Shown here piece after piece: positions 18,771-31,318 of a stretch of DNA of 64,000 nt (the first letter of the stretch is position 1; each line of letters starts with the position of its first letter). The notes below the pieces were generated by a model. That model was not told the DNA's origin. It did no database searches and was given only the letters and a program-made list of their open reading frames with translations. The position numbers and the translations under genes were made by a program. Origin of the DNA: Chamaea fasciata (taxonomy: Eukaryota; Chordata; Aves; Passeriformes; Sylviidae); NCBI GenBank assembly GCA_029207755.1, contig JARCOQ010000005.1, positions 50,185,563 through 50,249,562 on the forward strand, in the 5' to 3' direction.

Positions 18771-21700
18771 TTTCAGGTCCACAATACCTTCCTTCGGTTT
18801 TGCTAGGGCTACGCAAGAAAACAGCCACAGGAAGATAGAAGATGATCTATTAAATCAAGACCAACTTTTTTGGTGAACATCTTGTACACAAGAAGAGAGT
18901 TTTAACGGGGATGCCTGCTCCTTGCAAAGCACCTACATTTTATTTTAGACAAGAAGGAATACGGAGGAGATACAGTCACATTCTACTTTTACTGCAGCTG
19001 AATGAGCAGCGGTCTCATTGTTCACTGAAGAATGAGAATTGGCATTGGTTTGAAACACTCAATGAAGATGTCAATGGCATTTGCTTTTCTAAAGAACTTC
19101 TTCTTCCCGTGTAAGATTTTTCTTTAAAGTGCATTTTAGGAAAAAGAAGAGTAATAATAATAATGAAAAAAAAACCAAAAATCAGTAAGACCCCAAAATC
19201 CACGAGAAGTATTTTTGGAGCTGCCATCAACAATCCATAGCCTTAAGTCCAGCCACAGAACAGAAGCAGCTCCAGTGACTCAGCCACGTCACGTGAGTTC
19301 CAGTAGCCTCGAATGCACTGAAGGCATTGTGTCTTGCTTCATTGGGTACTATGTTGCACTGTACGGAAGTCTATCAAAGCCAGCTGAATGAAATGAACAA
19401 TTCTTTCTATTTCAAGAAGGAAAAGCACTTGACCAGGAAATACAGAAGAAGACTGGACAGAGATTGGCAAATAAGGCAAGACTGCAGCACCCCTTGCTAA
19501 AACACCAAATGAACACCTGCAAAACACAGAAAAAAGTCTGCCTTCTTCTTTTATCGTCGCTAAAGTGGACAGTCTACCTGCTTCCTGGGTCCAAACATAG
19601 TTCAAACTGCAAATTGTTCGTTTGTTTCAACTGCACGGTGAAGAATCCTCACCAAACCATGCCCTGCTCCATTTATGATCAACGTATTCTTGTTCGGCTT
19701 CTTGGGAAAGTTTCCAAGGAGATTTTCATCATATTGGTCGTGATGAAATACTAAAGAAACCACCCAGGAATCGCATTTTCTAACTACAGAACTGCTCCTG
19801 ACATCTGTAGCAAAATTTCATTTGCTTTTCTTTGTCCTCTAATGCACCCATTAATATTGGTCACTTAACCACACTGAGCTCTCTTCACTTGCACTTGCAC
19901 TTTCGGTTTCTTTTTTTTCCAGCTTGATGCTGCCTCAGAAACGATGTCTGCAGGAGCTGCACGTTAGACAGGCACGTCAGCTCTTCAGAAAGTGGAGGCT
20001 GTAAGGATTAAAAGGGACTCTCTCAAGTGGAAGGCAGGATTCTGGCTTGCAGGGCTGCTGTCCATGCTCAGAAGGACAGCAGCAAGGTAACACTCAGCTG
20101 TTCTTAAGGTAAAATTCAAGCTTCCTGCCTCAGAAAGAAGGCTAAGTTTTTACCTCAGCTCTACCCTCTCCAAGTTCTAGGCAAAAAAAAAAAAAAAAAA
20201 AAAAAAGTGGTGTCTTCACGCCCTCAAGCTTTTCTCCATCCTTTTTTTTTGACCCTAATTGCTCCTCCACTCGCCGTGATGCTTTTGGTTGCATGAGATA
20301 GGGGCTGCCTGGGTCACAGGAGCAGCCCAGGGAAGCAGGAGGCACGGAAGGAAAAGCGGAGGGCAACAGGCAGAAGCCATTTCCAAAGCGCTTTCCGTGT
20401 TGAATGCTGCCAAGACAAAGCACACCCTGTGCTTTCTGGATGGAGCTCGAGCACCTCAGCAATGAGCCGAATGTTTAGGCTGCAGACACCGGGGCTTGCT
20501 ATCCCTGCTTCTCCTTTGCCTCGGTGTATTTTACGCAAGCAGGCAATGAACGCAACCAGGTGCCTACAACCAGAAGCAGGCACGGCAACAGTTCAGCCAC
20601 ATCCAATTTAACCTCAGCGGAGAAGGAGAAGCGCTAAAGCAGCAGCGAGTACCGCAAAACCACCGCATCAGGGGGAACGCCAAACATGTCTTTGGTGATT
20701 TCTACTGCTGGGACACGGTCACACTTGTCTGTGCGGTGCAACCACCAAGGGTTTCTATCCTCCTCTCCCGAAAAAACGAGTGCTACGCTTTGGTTTTGCC
20801 CGGCACTGAGAGGCTGCGCTGGTAGCTTGCCGAGCTTCCCTAGCTCGCCGCAGTTCACGCGCCTTACGTAGATGACGCAGCAGAGGCTATTCAGGAAAGT
20901 TAGCGTAGGTTACGCAATCGACGTAAATCGCCTCGGCTGCCCAAGTTCCCTGGCGGATCGGGATTGCTGGTGCCCAGGGCAACTGTTTTTTTTCCTAAGG
21001 TTCAAAGCAAGAAGCTAGAGGAGGAAGTTCTGCTAAAAAATCCAAACATCAGCGGAGCTGGCAGACTTAGACCAAAAGCAGAAAAAGCTGAAAAGATGCT
21101 CGGTGTTCCAAGCTGCACACTTCGATTTTCAAGCAGAGAAAGAAGGACAAAAAAGAAAAAAAAATATTCTTAGCACCCTGATGAAACATTCACTACCAAC
21201 TACAGATACTGGGAGGCTGAAAGTCAGAAGATGGCTTTAACATCCCTTTTCTTCACGGGCTTAACGGTCATTTTCTTGGACAACACCTCATCTAAGCTTT
21301 AAGGCCTTAGCAGAAGTTTTACCATCTTTCCCATTCACTTTCTATAAAATTCCTCTTAGTGGGCAATGAAGGAAATCAGTCCTATTTCATATCTGCCAAT
21401 CATAGAATCACCTATTTCTTCTAGAGAAAGAAAACCAAACCAAAACCAAACCGAACCAAAAAACCCCAACAAAACAACAACAACAAACCACAGAAGAAAG
21501 CAGACAAAAAAACCAAACCAACAGGTTTCTGAAACTTGCTTTGAAAGAGAAAAGCTGGATTCCAAGACTAACTGTGAAGCATCCTCCTTTGACTAGAAAT
21601 GGGATTTCCCACCCCAGGACACAGCAGTGCCCAGGGTAGCCCCCGAACCCTGCAGAGCCCAGCTCTGCTGAGGTGGGGAGCAGCTTTGGTCTCTTCTTCC

Positions 21701-21897
21701 AGGCAGCCTGGAGCAAGCACAAACAGCAGCAGACAAAGCTCACCCAAGCCCCTGGCTTCATGAGCTCCTAGGCAGAGCAACAGCAGTCATGAATATTTAA
21801 TCCAAATATACTCTGTTGATTTATCAACGAGTCTTTTTGGCATGACTTGAAACCTACACAATTAAATATAGTAGAGAGGATGTAGAAAGGAGTGAAA
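18771..21897. repeat. Macrosatellite unit 7 (3127 bp)
   Basis: T248, G395, T701, T1072, C1360, 24-A tract at 20183-20206, G at 1791 (creates a CpG; shared with units 14-18), nine-A run at 2424, AT at 2680-2681, A2775, G2820, G3030. This is the upstream copy closest to the homogenised block 14-18. Confidence 0.98.
20183..20206 (+). repeat. Variable A-tract, unit 7 (24 A)
   Basis: 24 A between ctaggc and gtggtg. Confidence 0.95.
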
Positions 21898-23307
21898 TTT
21901 CAGGTCCACAATACCTTCCTTCGGTTTTGCTAGGGCTACGCAAGAAAACAGCCACAGGAAGATAGAAGATGATCTATTAAATCAAGACCAACTTTTTTGG
22001 TGAACATCTTGTACACAAGAAGAGAGTTTTAACGGGGATGCCTGCTCCTTGCAAAGCACCTACATTTTATTTTAGACAAGAAGGAATACGGAGGAGATAC
22101 AGTCACATTCTACTTTTACTGCAGCTGAATGAGCAGCGGTCTCATTGTTCACTGAAGAATGAGAATTGGCATTGGTTTGAAACACTCAATGAAGATGTCA
22201 ATGGCATTTGCTTTTCTAAAGAACTTCTTCTTCCCGTGTAAGATTTTTCTTTAAAGTGCATTTTAGGAAAAAGAAGAGTAATAATAATAATGAAAAAAAA
22301 ACCAAAAATCAGTAAGACCCCAAAATCCACGAGAAGTATTTTTGGAGCTGCCATCAACAATCCATAGCCTTAAGTCCAGCCACAGAACAGAAGCAGCTCC
22401 AGTGACTCAGCCACGTCACGTGAGTTCCAGTAGCCTCGAATGCACTGAAGGCATTGTGTCTTGCTTCATTGGGTACTATGTTGCACTGTACGGAAGTCTA
22501 TCAAAGCCAGCTGAATGAAATGAACAATTCTTTCTATTTCAAGAAGGAAAAGCACTTGACCAGGAAATACAGAAGAAGACTGGACAGAGATTGGCAAAGA
22601 AGGCAAGACTGCAGCACCCCTTGCTAAAACACCAAATGAACACCTGCAAAACACAGAAAAAAGTCTGCCTTCTTCTTTTATCGTCGCTAAAGTGGACAGT
22701 CTACCTGCTTCCTGGGTCCAAACATAGTTCAAACTGCAAATTGTTCGTTTGTTTCAACTGCACGGTGAAGAATCCTCACCAAACCATGCCCTGCTCCATT
22801 TATGATCAACGTATTCTTGTTCGGCTTCTTGGGAAAGTTTCCAAGGAGATTTTCATCATATTGGTCGTGATGAAATACTAAAGAAACCACCCAGGAATCG
22901 CATTTTCTAACTACAGAACTGCTCCTGACATCTGTAGCAAAATTTCATTTGCTTTTCTTTGTCCTCTAATGCACCCATTAATATTGGTCACTTAACCACA
23001 CTGAGCTCTCTTCACTTGCACTTGCACTTTCGGTTTCTTTTTTTTCCAGCTTGATGCTGCCTCAGAAACGATGTCTGCAGGAGCTGCACGTTAGACAGGC
23101 ACGTCAGCTCTTCAGAAAGTGGAGGCTGTAAGGATTAAAAGGGACTCTCTCAAGTGGAAGGCAGGATTCTGGCTTGCAGGGCTGCTGTCCATGCTCAGAA
23201 GGACAGCAGCAAGGTAACACTCAGCTGTTCTTAAGGTAAAATTCAAGCTTCCTGCCTTAGAAAGAAGGCTAAGTTTTTACCTCAGCTCTACCCTCTCCAA
23301 GTTCTAG

Positions 23308-23349
<42 letters not shown>

Positions 23350-25038
23350 GGTGTCTTCACGCCCTCAAGCTTTTCTCCATCCTTTTTTTTTGACCCTAAT
23401 TGCTCCTCCACTCGCCGTGATGCTTTTGGTTGCATGAGATAGGGGCTGCCTGGGTCACAGGAGCAGCCCAGGGAAGCAGGAGGCACGGAAGGAAAAGCGG
23501 AGGGCAACAGGCAGAAGCCATTTCCAAAGCGCTTTCCGTGTTGAATGCTGCCAAGACAAAGCACACCCTGTGCTTTCTGGATGGAGCTCGAGCACCTCAG
23601 CAATGAGCCGAATGTTTAGGCTGCAGACACCGGGGCTTGCTATCCCTGCTTCTCCTTTGCCTCGGTGTATTTTACACAAGCAGGCAATGAACGCAACCAG
23701 GTGCCTACAACCAGAAGCAGGCACGGCAACAGTTCAGCCACATCCAATTTAACCTCAGCGGAGAAGGAGAAGCGCTAAAGCAGCAGCGAGTACCGCAAAA
23801 CCACCGCATCAGGGGGAACGCCAAACATGTCTTTGGTGATTTCTACTGCTGGGACACGGTCACACTTGTCTGTGCGGTGCAACCACCAAGGGTTTCTATC
23901 CTCCTCTCCCGAAAAAACGAGTGCTACGCTTTGGTTTTGCCCGGCACTGAGAGGCTGCGCTGGTAGCTTGCCGAGCTTCCCTAGCTCGCCGCAGTTCACG
24001 CGCCTTACGTAGATGACGCAGCAGAGGCTATTCAGGAAAGTTAGCGTAGGTTACGCAATCGACGTAAATCGCCTCGGCTGCCCAAGTTCCCTGGCGGATC
24101 GGGATTGCTGGTGCCCAGGGCAACTGTTTTTTTTCCTAAGGTTCAAAGCAAGAAGCTAGAGGAGGAAGTTCTGCTAAAAAATCCAAACATCAGCGGAGCT
24201 GGCAGACTTAGACCAAAAGCAGAAAAAGCTGAAAAGATGCTCGGTGTTCCAAGCTGCACACTTCGATTTTCAAGCAGAGAAAGAAGGACAAAAAAGAAAA
24301 AAAAATATTCTTAGCACCCTGATGAAACATTCACTACCAACTACAGATACTGGGAGGCTGAAAGTCAGAAGATGGCTTTAACATCCCTTTTCTTCACGGG
24401 CTTAACGGTCATTTTCTTGGACAACACCTCATCTAAGCTTTAAGGCCTTAGCAGAAGTTTTACCATCTTTCCCATTCACTTTCTATAAAATTCCTCTTAG
24501 TGGGCAATGAAGGAAATCAGTCCTATTTCATATCTGCCAATCATAGAATCACCTATTTCTTCTAGAGAAAGAAAACCAAACCAAAACCAAACCGAACCAA
24601 AAAACCCCAACAAAACAACAACAACAAACCACAGAAGAAAGCAGACAAAAAAACCAAACCAACAGGTTTCTGAAACTTGCTTTGAAAGAGAAAAGCTGGA
24701 TTCCAAGACTAACTGTGAAGCATCCTCCTTTGACTAGAAATGGGATTTCCCACCCCAGGACACAGCAGTGCCCAGGGTAGCCCCCGAACCCTGCAGAGCC
24801 CAGCTCTGCTGAGGTGGGGAGCAGCTTTGGTCTCTTCTTCCAGGCAGCCTGGAGCAAGCACAAACAGCAGCAGACAAAGCTCACCCAAGCCCCTGGCTTC
24901 ATGAGCTCCTAGGCAGAGCAACAGCAGTCATGAATATTTAATCCAAATATACTCTGTTGATTTATCAACGAGTCTTTTTGGCATGACTTGAAACCTACAC
25001 AATTAAATATAGTAGAGAGGATGTAGAAAGGAGTGAAA
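21898..25038. repeat. Macrosatellite unit 8 (3141 bp)
   Basis: T248, G395, G701, T1072, T1360, A1791, nine-A run at 2424, AT at 2680-2681, G2820, G3030. The 38-A tract at 23310-23347 explains its length. It is the last unit before the second copy of the five-unit block. Confidence 0.98.
23310..23347 (+). repeat. Variable A-tract, unit 8 (38 A)
   Basis: Third longest allele; it accounts for the 3141-bp unit length. Confidence 0.95.
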
Positions 25039-26447
25039 TTTCAGGTCCACAATACCTTCCTTCGGTTTTGCTAGGGCTACGCAAGAAAACAGCCACAGGA
25101 AGATAGAAGATGATCTATTAAATCAAGACCAACTTTTTTGGTGAACATCTTGTACACAAGAAGAGAGTTTTAACGGGGATGCCTGCTCCTTGCAAAGCAC
25201 CTACATTTTATTTTAGACAAGAAGGAATACGGAGGAGATACAGTCACATTCTACTTTTACTGCAGCTGAATGAGCAGCGGTCTCAGTGTTCACTGAAGAA
25301 TGAGAATTGGCATTGGTTTGAAACACTCAATGAAGATGTCAATGGCATTTGCTTTTCTAAAGAACTTCTTCTGCCCGTGTAAGATTTTTCTTTAAAGTGC
25401 ATTTTAGGAAAAAGAAGAGTAATAATAATAATTAAAAAAAACCAAAAATCGGTAAGACCCCAAAATCCACGAGAAGTATTTTTGGAGCTGCCATCAACAA
25501 TCCATAGCCTTAAGTCCAGCCACAGAACAGAAGCAGCTCCAGTGACTCAGCCACGTCACGTGAGTTCCAGTAGCCTCGAATGCACTGAAGGCATTGTGTC
25601 TTGCTTCATTGGGTACTATGTTGCACTGTACGGAAGTCTATCAAAGCCAGCTGAATGAAATGAACAATTCTTTCTATTTCAAGAAGGAAAAGCACTTGAC
25701 CAGGAAATACAGAAGAAGACTGGACAGAGATTGGCAAATAAGGCAAGACTGCAGCACCCCTTGCTAAAACACCAAATGAACACCTGCAAAACACAGAAAA
25801 AAGTCTGCCTTCTTCTTTTATCGTCGCTAAAGTGGACAGTCTACCTGCTTCCTGGGTCCAAACATAGTTCAAACTGCAAATTGTTCGTTTGTTTCAACTG
25901 CACGGTGAAGAATCCTCACCAAACCATGCCCTGCTCCATTTATGATCAACGTATTCTTGTTCGGCTTCTTGGGAAAGTTTCCAAGGAGATTTTCATCATA
26001 TTGGTCGTGATGAAATACTAAAGAAACCACCCAGGAATCGCATTTTCTAACTACAGAACTGCTCCTGACATCTGTAGCAAAATTTCATTTGCTTTTCTTT
26101 GTCCTCTAACGCACCCATTAATATTGGTCACTTAACCACACTGAGCTCTCTTCACTTGCACTTGCACTTTCGGTTTCTTTTTTTTCCAGCTTGATGCTGC
26201 CTCAGAAACGATGTCTGCAGGAGCTGCACGTTAGACAGGCACGTCAGCTCTTCAGAAAGTGGAGGCTGTAAGGATTAAAAGGGACTCTCTCAAGTGGAAG
26301 GCAGGATTCTGGCTTGCAGGGCTGCTGTCCATGCTCAGAAGGACAGCAGCAAGGTAACACTCAGCTGTTCTTAAGGTAAAATTCAAGCTTCCTGCCTTAG
26401 AAAGAAGGCTAAGTTTTTACCTCAGCTCTACCCTCTCCAAGTTCTAG

Positions 26448-26449
<2 letters not shown>

Positions 26450-26501
<52 letters not shown>
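26450..26501 (+). repeat. Variable A-tract, unit 9 (52 A)
   Basis: Longest allele; one A more than its duplicate in unit 1. Confidence 0.95.
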
Positions 26502-26503
<2 letters not shown>

Positions 26504-27249
26504 GGTGTCTTCACGCCCTCAAGCTTTTCTCCATCCTTTTTTTTTGACCCTAATTGCTCCTCCACTCGCCGTGATGCTTTTGGTTGCATGAGATAGGGGC
26601 TGCCTGGGTCACAGGAACAGCCCAGGGAAGCAGGAGGCACGGAAGGAAAAGCGGAGGGCAACAGGCAGAAGCCATTTCCAAAGCGCTTTCCGTGTTGAAT
26701 GCTGCCAAGACAAAGCACACCCTGTGCTTTCTGGATGGAGCTCGAGCACCTCAGCAATGAGCCGAATGTTTAGGCTGCAGACACCGGGGCTTGCTATCCC
26801 TGCTTCTCCTTTGCCTCGGTGTATTTTACACAAGCAGGCAATGAACGCAACCAGGTGCCTACAACCAGAAGCAGGCACGGCAACAGTTCAGCCACATCCA
26901 ATTTAACCTCAGCGGAGAAGGAGAAGCGCCAAAGCAGCAGCGAGTACCGCAAAACCACCGCATCAGGGGGAACGCCAAACATGTCTTTGGTGATTTCTAC
27001 TGCTGGGACACGGTCACACTTGTCTGTGCGGTGCAACCACCAAGGGTTTCTATCCTCCTCTCCCGAAAAAACGAGTGCTACGCTTTGGTTTTGCCCGGCA
27101 CTGAGAGGCTGCGCTGGTAGCTTGCCGAGCTTCCCTAGCTCGCCGCAGTTCACGCGCCTTACGTAGATGACGCAGCAGAGGCTATTCAGGAAAGTTAGCG
27201 TAGGTTACGCAATCGACGTAAATCGCCTCGGCTGCCCAAGTTCCCTGGC

Positions 27250-27261
27250 TTGTATTCGGCG
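27250..27261. other. 12-bp indel segment (present), unit 9
   Basis: Same 12 bp as in unit 1, at 25,039-bp spacing. It marks units 1 and 9 as duplicates. Confidence 0.9.
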
Positions 27262-28202
27262 GGATCGGGATTGCTGGTGCCCAGGGCAACTGTTTTTTTT
27301 CCTAAGGTTCAAAGCAAGAAGCTAGAGGAGGAAGTTCTGCTAAAAAATCCAAACATCAGCGGAGCTGGCAGACTTAGACCAAAAGCAGAAAAAGCTGAAA
27401 AGATGCTCGGTGTTCCAAGTTGCACACTTCGATTTTCAAGCAGAGAAAGAAGGACAAAAAAGAAAAAAATATTCTTAGCACCCTGATGAAACATTCACTA
27501 CCAACTACAGATACTGGGAGGCTGAAAGTCAGAAGATGGCTTTAACATCCCTTTTCTTCACGGGCTTAACGGTCATTTTCTTGGACAACACCTCATCTAA
27601 GCTTTAAGGCCTTAGCAGAAGTTTTACCATCTTTCCCATTCACTTTCTATAAAATTCCTCTTAGTGGGCAATGAAGGAAATCAGTCCTATTTCATATCTG
27701 CCAATCATAGAATCACCTCTTTCTTCTAGAGAAAGAAAACCAAACCAAAACCAAACCGAACCAAAAAACCCCAACAAAACAACAACAACAAACCACAGAA
27801 GAAAGCAGACAAAGAAACCAAACCAACAGGTTTCTGAAACTTGCTTTGAAAGAGAAAAGCTGGATTCCAAGACTAACTGTGAAGCATCCTCCTTTGACTA
27901 GAAATGGGATTTCCCACCCCAGGACACAGCAGTGCCCAGGGTAGCCCCCGAACCCTGCAGAGCCCAGCTCTGCTGAGGTGGGGAGCAGCTTTGGTCTCTT
28001 CTTCCAGGCAGCCTGGAGCAAGCACAAACAGCAGCAGACAAAGCTCACCCAAGCCCCTGGCTTCATGACCTCCTAGGCAGAGCAACAGCAGTCATGAATA
28101 TTTAATCCAAATATACTCTGTTGATTTATCAACGAGTCTTTTTGGCATGACTTGAAACCTACACAATTAAATATAGTAGAGAGGATGTAGAAAGGAGTGA
28201 AA

Positions 28203-31200
28203 CTTCAGGTCCAGAATAACTTCCTTCGGTTTTGCTAGGGCTACGCAAGAAAACAGCCACAGGAAGATAGAAGATGATCTATTAAATCAAGACCAACTTT
28301 TTTGGTGAACATCTTGTACACAAGAAGAGAGTTTTAACGGGGATGCCTGCTCCTTGCAAAGCACCTACATTTTATTTTAGACAAGAAGGAATACGGAGGA
28401 GATACAGTCACATTCTACTTTTACTGCAGCTGAATGAGCAGCGGTCTCAGTGTTCACTGAAGAATGAGAATTGGCATTGGTTTGAAACACTCAATGAAGA
28501 TGTCAATGGCATTTGCTTTTCTAAAGAACTTCTTCTTCCCGTGTAAGATTTTTCTTTAAAGTGCATTTTAGGAAAAAGAAGAGTAATAATAATAATTAAA
28601 AAAAACCAAAAATCAGTAAGACCCCAAAATCCACGAGAAGTATTTTTGGAGCTGCCATCAACAATCCACAGTCTTAAGTCCAGCCACAGAACAGAAGCAG
28701 CTCCAGTGACTCAGCCACGTCACGTGAGTTCCAGTAGCCTCGAATGCACTGAAGGCATTGTGTCTTGCTTCATTGGGTACTATGTTGCACTGTACGGAAG
28801 TCTATCAAAGCCAGCTGAATGAAATGAACAATTCTTTCTATTTCAAGAAGGAAAAGCACTTGACCAGGAAATACAGAAGAAGACTGGACAGAGATTGGCA
28901 AAGAAGGCAAGACTGCAGCACCCCTTGCTAAAACACCAAATGAACACCTGCAAAACACAGAAAAAAGTCTGCCTTCTTCTTTTATCGTCGCTAAAGTGGA
29001 CAGTCTACCTGCTTCCTGGGTCCAAACATAGTTCAAACTGCAAATTGTTCGTTTGTTTCAACTGCACGGTGAAGAATCCTCACCAAACCATGCCCTGCTC
29101 CATTTATGATCAACGTATTCTTGTTCGGCTTCTTGGGAAAGTTTCCAAGGAGATTTTCATCATATTGGTCGTGATGAAATACTAAAGAAACCACCCAGGA
29201 ATCGCATTTTCTAACTACAGAACTGCTCCTGACATCTGTAGCAAAATTTCATTTGCTTTTCTTTGTCCTCTAATGCACCCATTAATATTGGTCACTTAAC
29301 CACACTGAGCTCTCTTCACTTGCACTTGCACTTTCGGTTTCTTTTTTTTCCAGCTTGATGCTGCCTCAGAAACGATGTCTGCAGGAGCTGCACGTTAGAC
29401 AGGCACGTCAGCTCTTCAGAAAGTGGAGGCTGTAAGGATTAAAAGGGACTCTCTCAAGTGGAAGGCAGGATTCTGGCTTGCAGGGCTGCTGTCCATGCTC
29501 AGAAGGACAGCAGCAAGGTAACACTCAGCTGTTCTTAAGGTAAAATTCAAGCTTCCTGCCTTAGAAAGAAGGCTAAGTTTTTACCTCAGCTCTACCCTCT
29601 CCAAGTTCTAGGCAAAAAAAAAAAAAAAAGTGGTGTCTTCACGCCCTCAAGCTTTTCTCCATCCTTTTTTTTTGACCCTAATTGCTCCTCCACTCGCCGT
29701 GATGCTTTTGGTTGCATGAGATAGGGGCTGCCTGGGTCACAGGAGCAGCCCAGGGAAGCAGGAGGCACGGAAGGAAAAGCGGAGGGCAACAGGCAGAAGC
29801 CATTTCCAAAGCGCTTTCCGTGTTGAATGCTGCCAAGACAAAGCACACCATGTGCTTTCTGGATGGAGCTCGAGCACCTCAGCAATGAGCCGAATGTTTA
29901 GGCTGCAGACACCGGGGCTTGCTATCCCTGCTTCTCCTTTGCCTCGGTGTATATTACACAAGCAGGCAATGAACGCAACCAGGTGCCTACAACCAGAAGC
30001 AGGCACGGCAACAGTTCAGCCACATCCAATTTAACCTCAGCGGAGAAGGAGAAGCGCTAAAGCAGCAGCGAGTACCGCAAAACCACCGCATCAGGGGGAA
30101 CGCCAAACATGTCTTTGGTGATTTCTACTGCTGGGACACGGTCACACTTGTCTGTGCGGTGCAACCACCAAGGGTTTCTATCCTCCTCTCCCGAAAAAAC
30201 GAGTGCTACGCTTTGGTTTTGCCCGGCACTGAGAGGCTGCGCTGGTAGCTTGCCGAGCTTCCCTAGCTCGCCGCAGTTCACGCGCCTTACGTAGATGACG
30301 CAGCAGAGGCTATTCAGGAAAGTTAGCGTAGGTTACGCAATCGACGTAAATCGCCTCGGCTGCCCAAGTTCCCTGGCGGATCGGGATTGCTGGTGCCCAG
30401 GGCAACTGTTTTTTTCCTAAGGTTCAAAGCAAGAAGCTAGAGGAGGAAGTTCTGCTAAAAAATCCAAACATCAGCGGAGCTGGCAGACTTAGACCAAAAG
30501 CAGAAAAAGCTGAAAAGATGCTCGGTGTTCCAAGCTGCACACTTCGGTTTTCAAGCAGAGAAAGAAGGACAAAAAAGAAAAAAAATATTCTTAGCACCCT
30601 GATGAAACATTCACTACCAACTACAGATACTGGGAGGCTGAAAGTCAGAAGATGGCTTTAACATCCCTTTTCTTCACGGGCTTAACGGTCATTTTCTTGG
30701 ACAACACCTCATCTAAGCTTTAAGGCCTTAGCAGAAGTTTTACCATCTTTCCCATTCACTTTCTATAAAATTCCTCTTAGTGGGCAATGAAGGAAATCAG
30801 TCCTATTTCATATCTGCCAATCATAGAATCACCTACTTCTTCTAGAGAAAGAAAACCAAACCAAAACCAAACCGAACCAAAAAACCCCAACAAAACAACA
30901 ACAACAAACCACAGAAGAAAGCAGACAAAGAAACCAAACCAACAGGTTTCTGAAACTTGCTTTGAAAGAGAAAAGCTGGATTCCAAGACTAACTGTGAAG
31001 CATCCTCCTTTGACTAGAAATGGGATTTCCCACCCCAGGACACAGCAGTGCCCAGGGTAGCCCCCGAACCCTGCAGAGCCCAGCTCTGCTGAGGTGGGGA
31101 GCAGCTTTGGTCTCTTCTTCCAGGCAGCCTGGAGCAAGCACAAACAGCAGCAGACAAAGCTCACCCAAGCCCCTGGCTTCATGACCTCCTAGGCAGAGCA

Positions 31201-31318
31201 ACAGCAGTCATGAATATTTAATCCAAATATACTCTGTTGATTTATCAACGAGTCTTTTTGGCATGACTTGAAACCTACACAATTAAATATAGTAGAGAGG
31301 ATGTAGAAAGGAGTGAAA
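28203..31318. repeat. Macrosatellite unit 10 (3116 bp)
   Basis: Near-duplicate of unit 2 with the same length and the same 16-A tract (29614-29629). It shares A at site 1683 and AC at 2680-2681, which no other pair has. Confidence 0.98.
29614..29629 (+). repeat. Variable A-tract, unit 10 (16 A)
   Basis: Same length as in unit 2. Confidence 0.95.

Larger units (their letters stand above)
25039..28202. repeat. Macrosatellite unit 9 (long form, 3164 bp)
   Basis: Near-duplicate of unit 1 at 25,038-25,039 bp spacing. It has the 12-bp segment (27250-27261), the longest A-tract (52 A, 26450-26501), G413, A1578, C1891 and T2381. By eye I see no difference from unit 1 other than one A in the tract. 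Confidence 0.98.
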
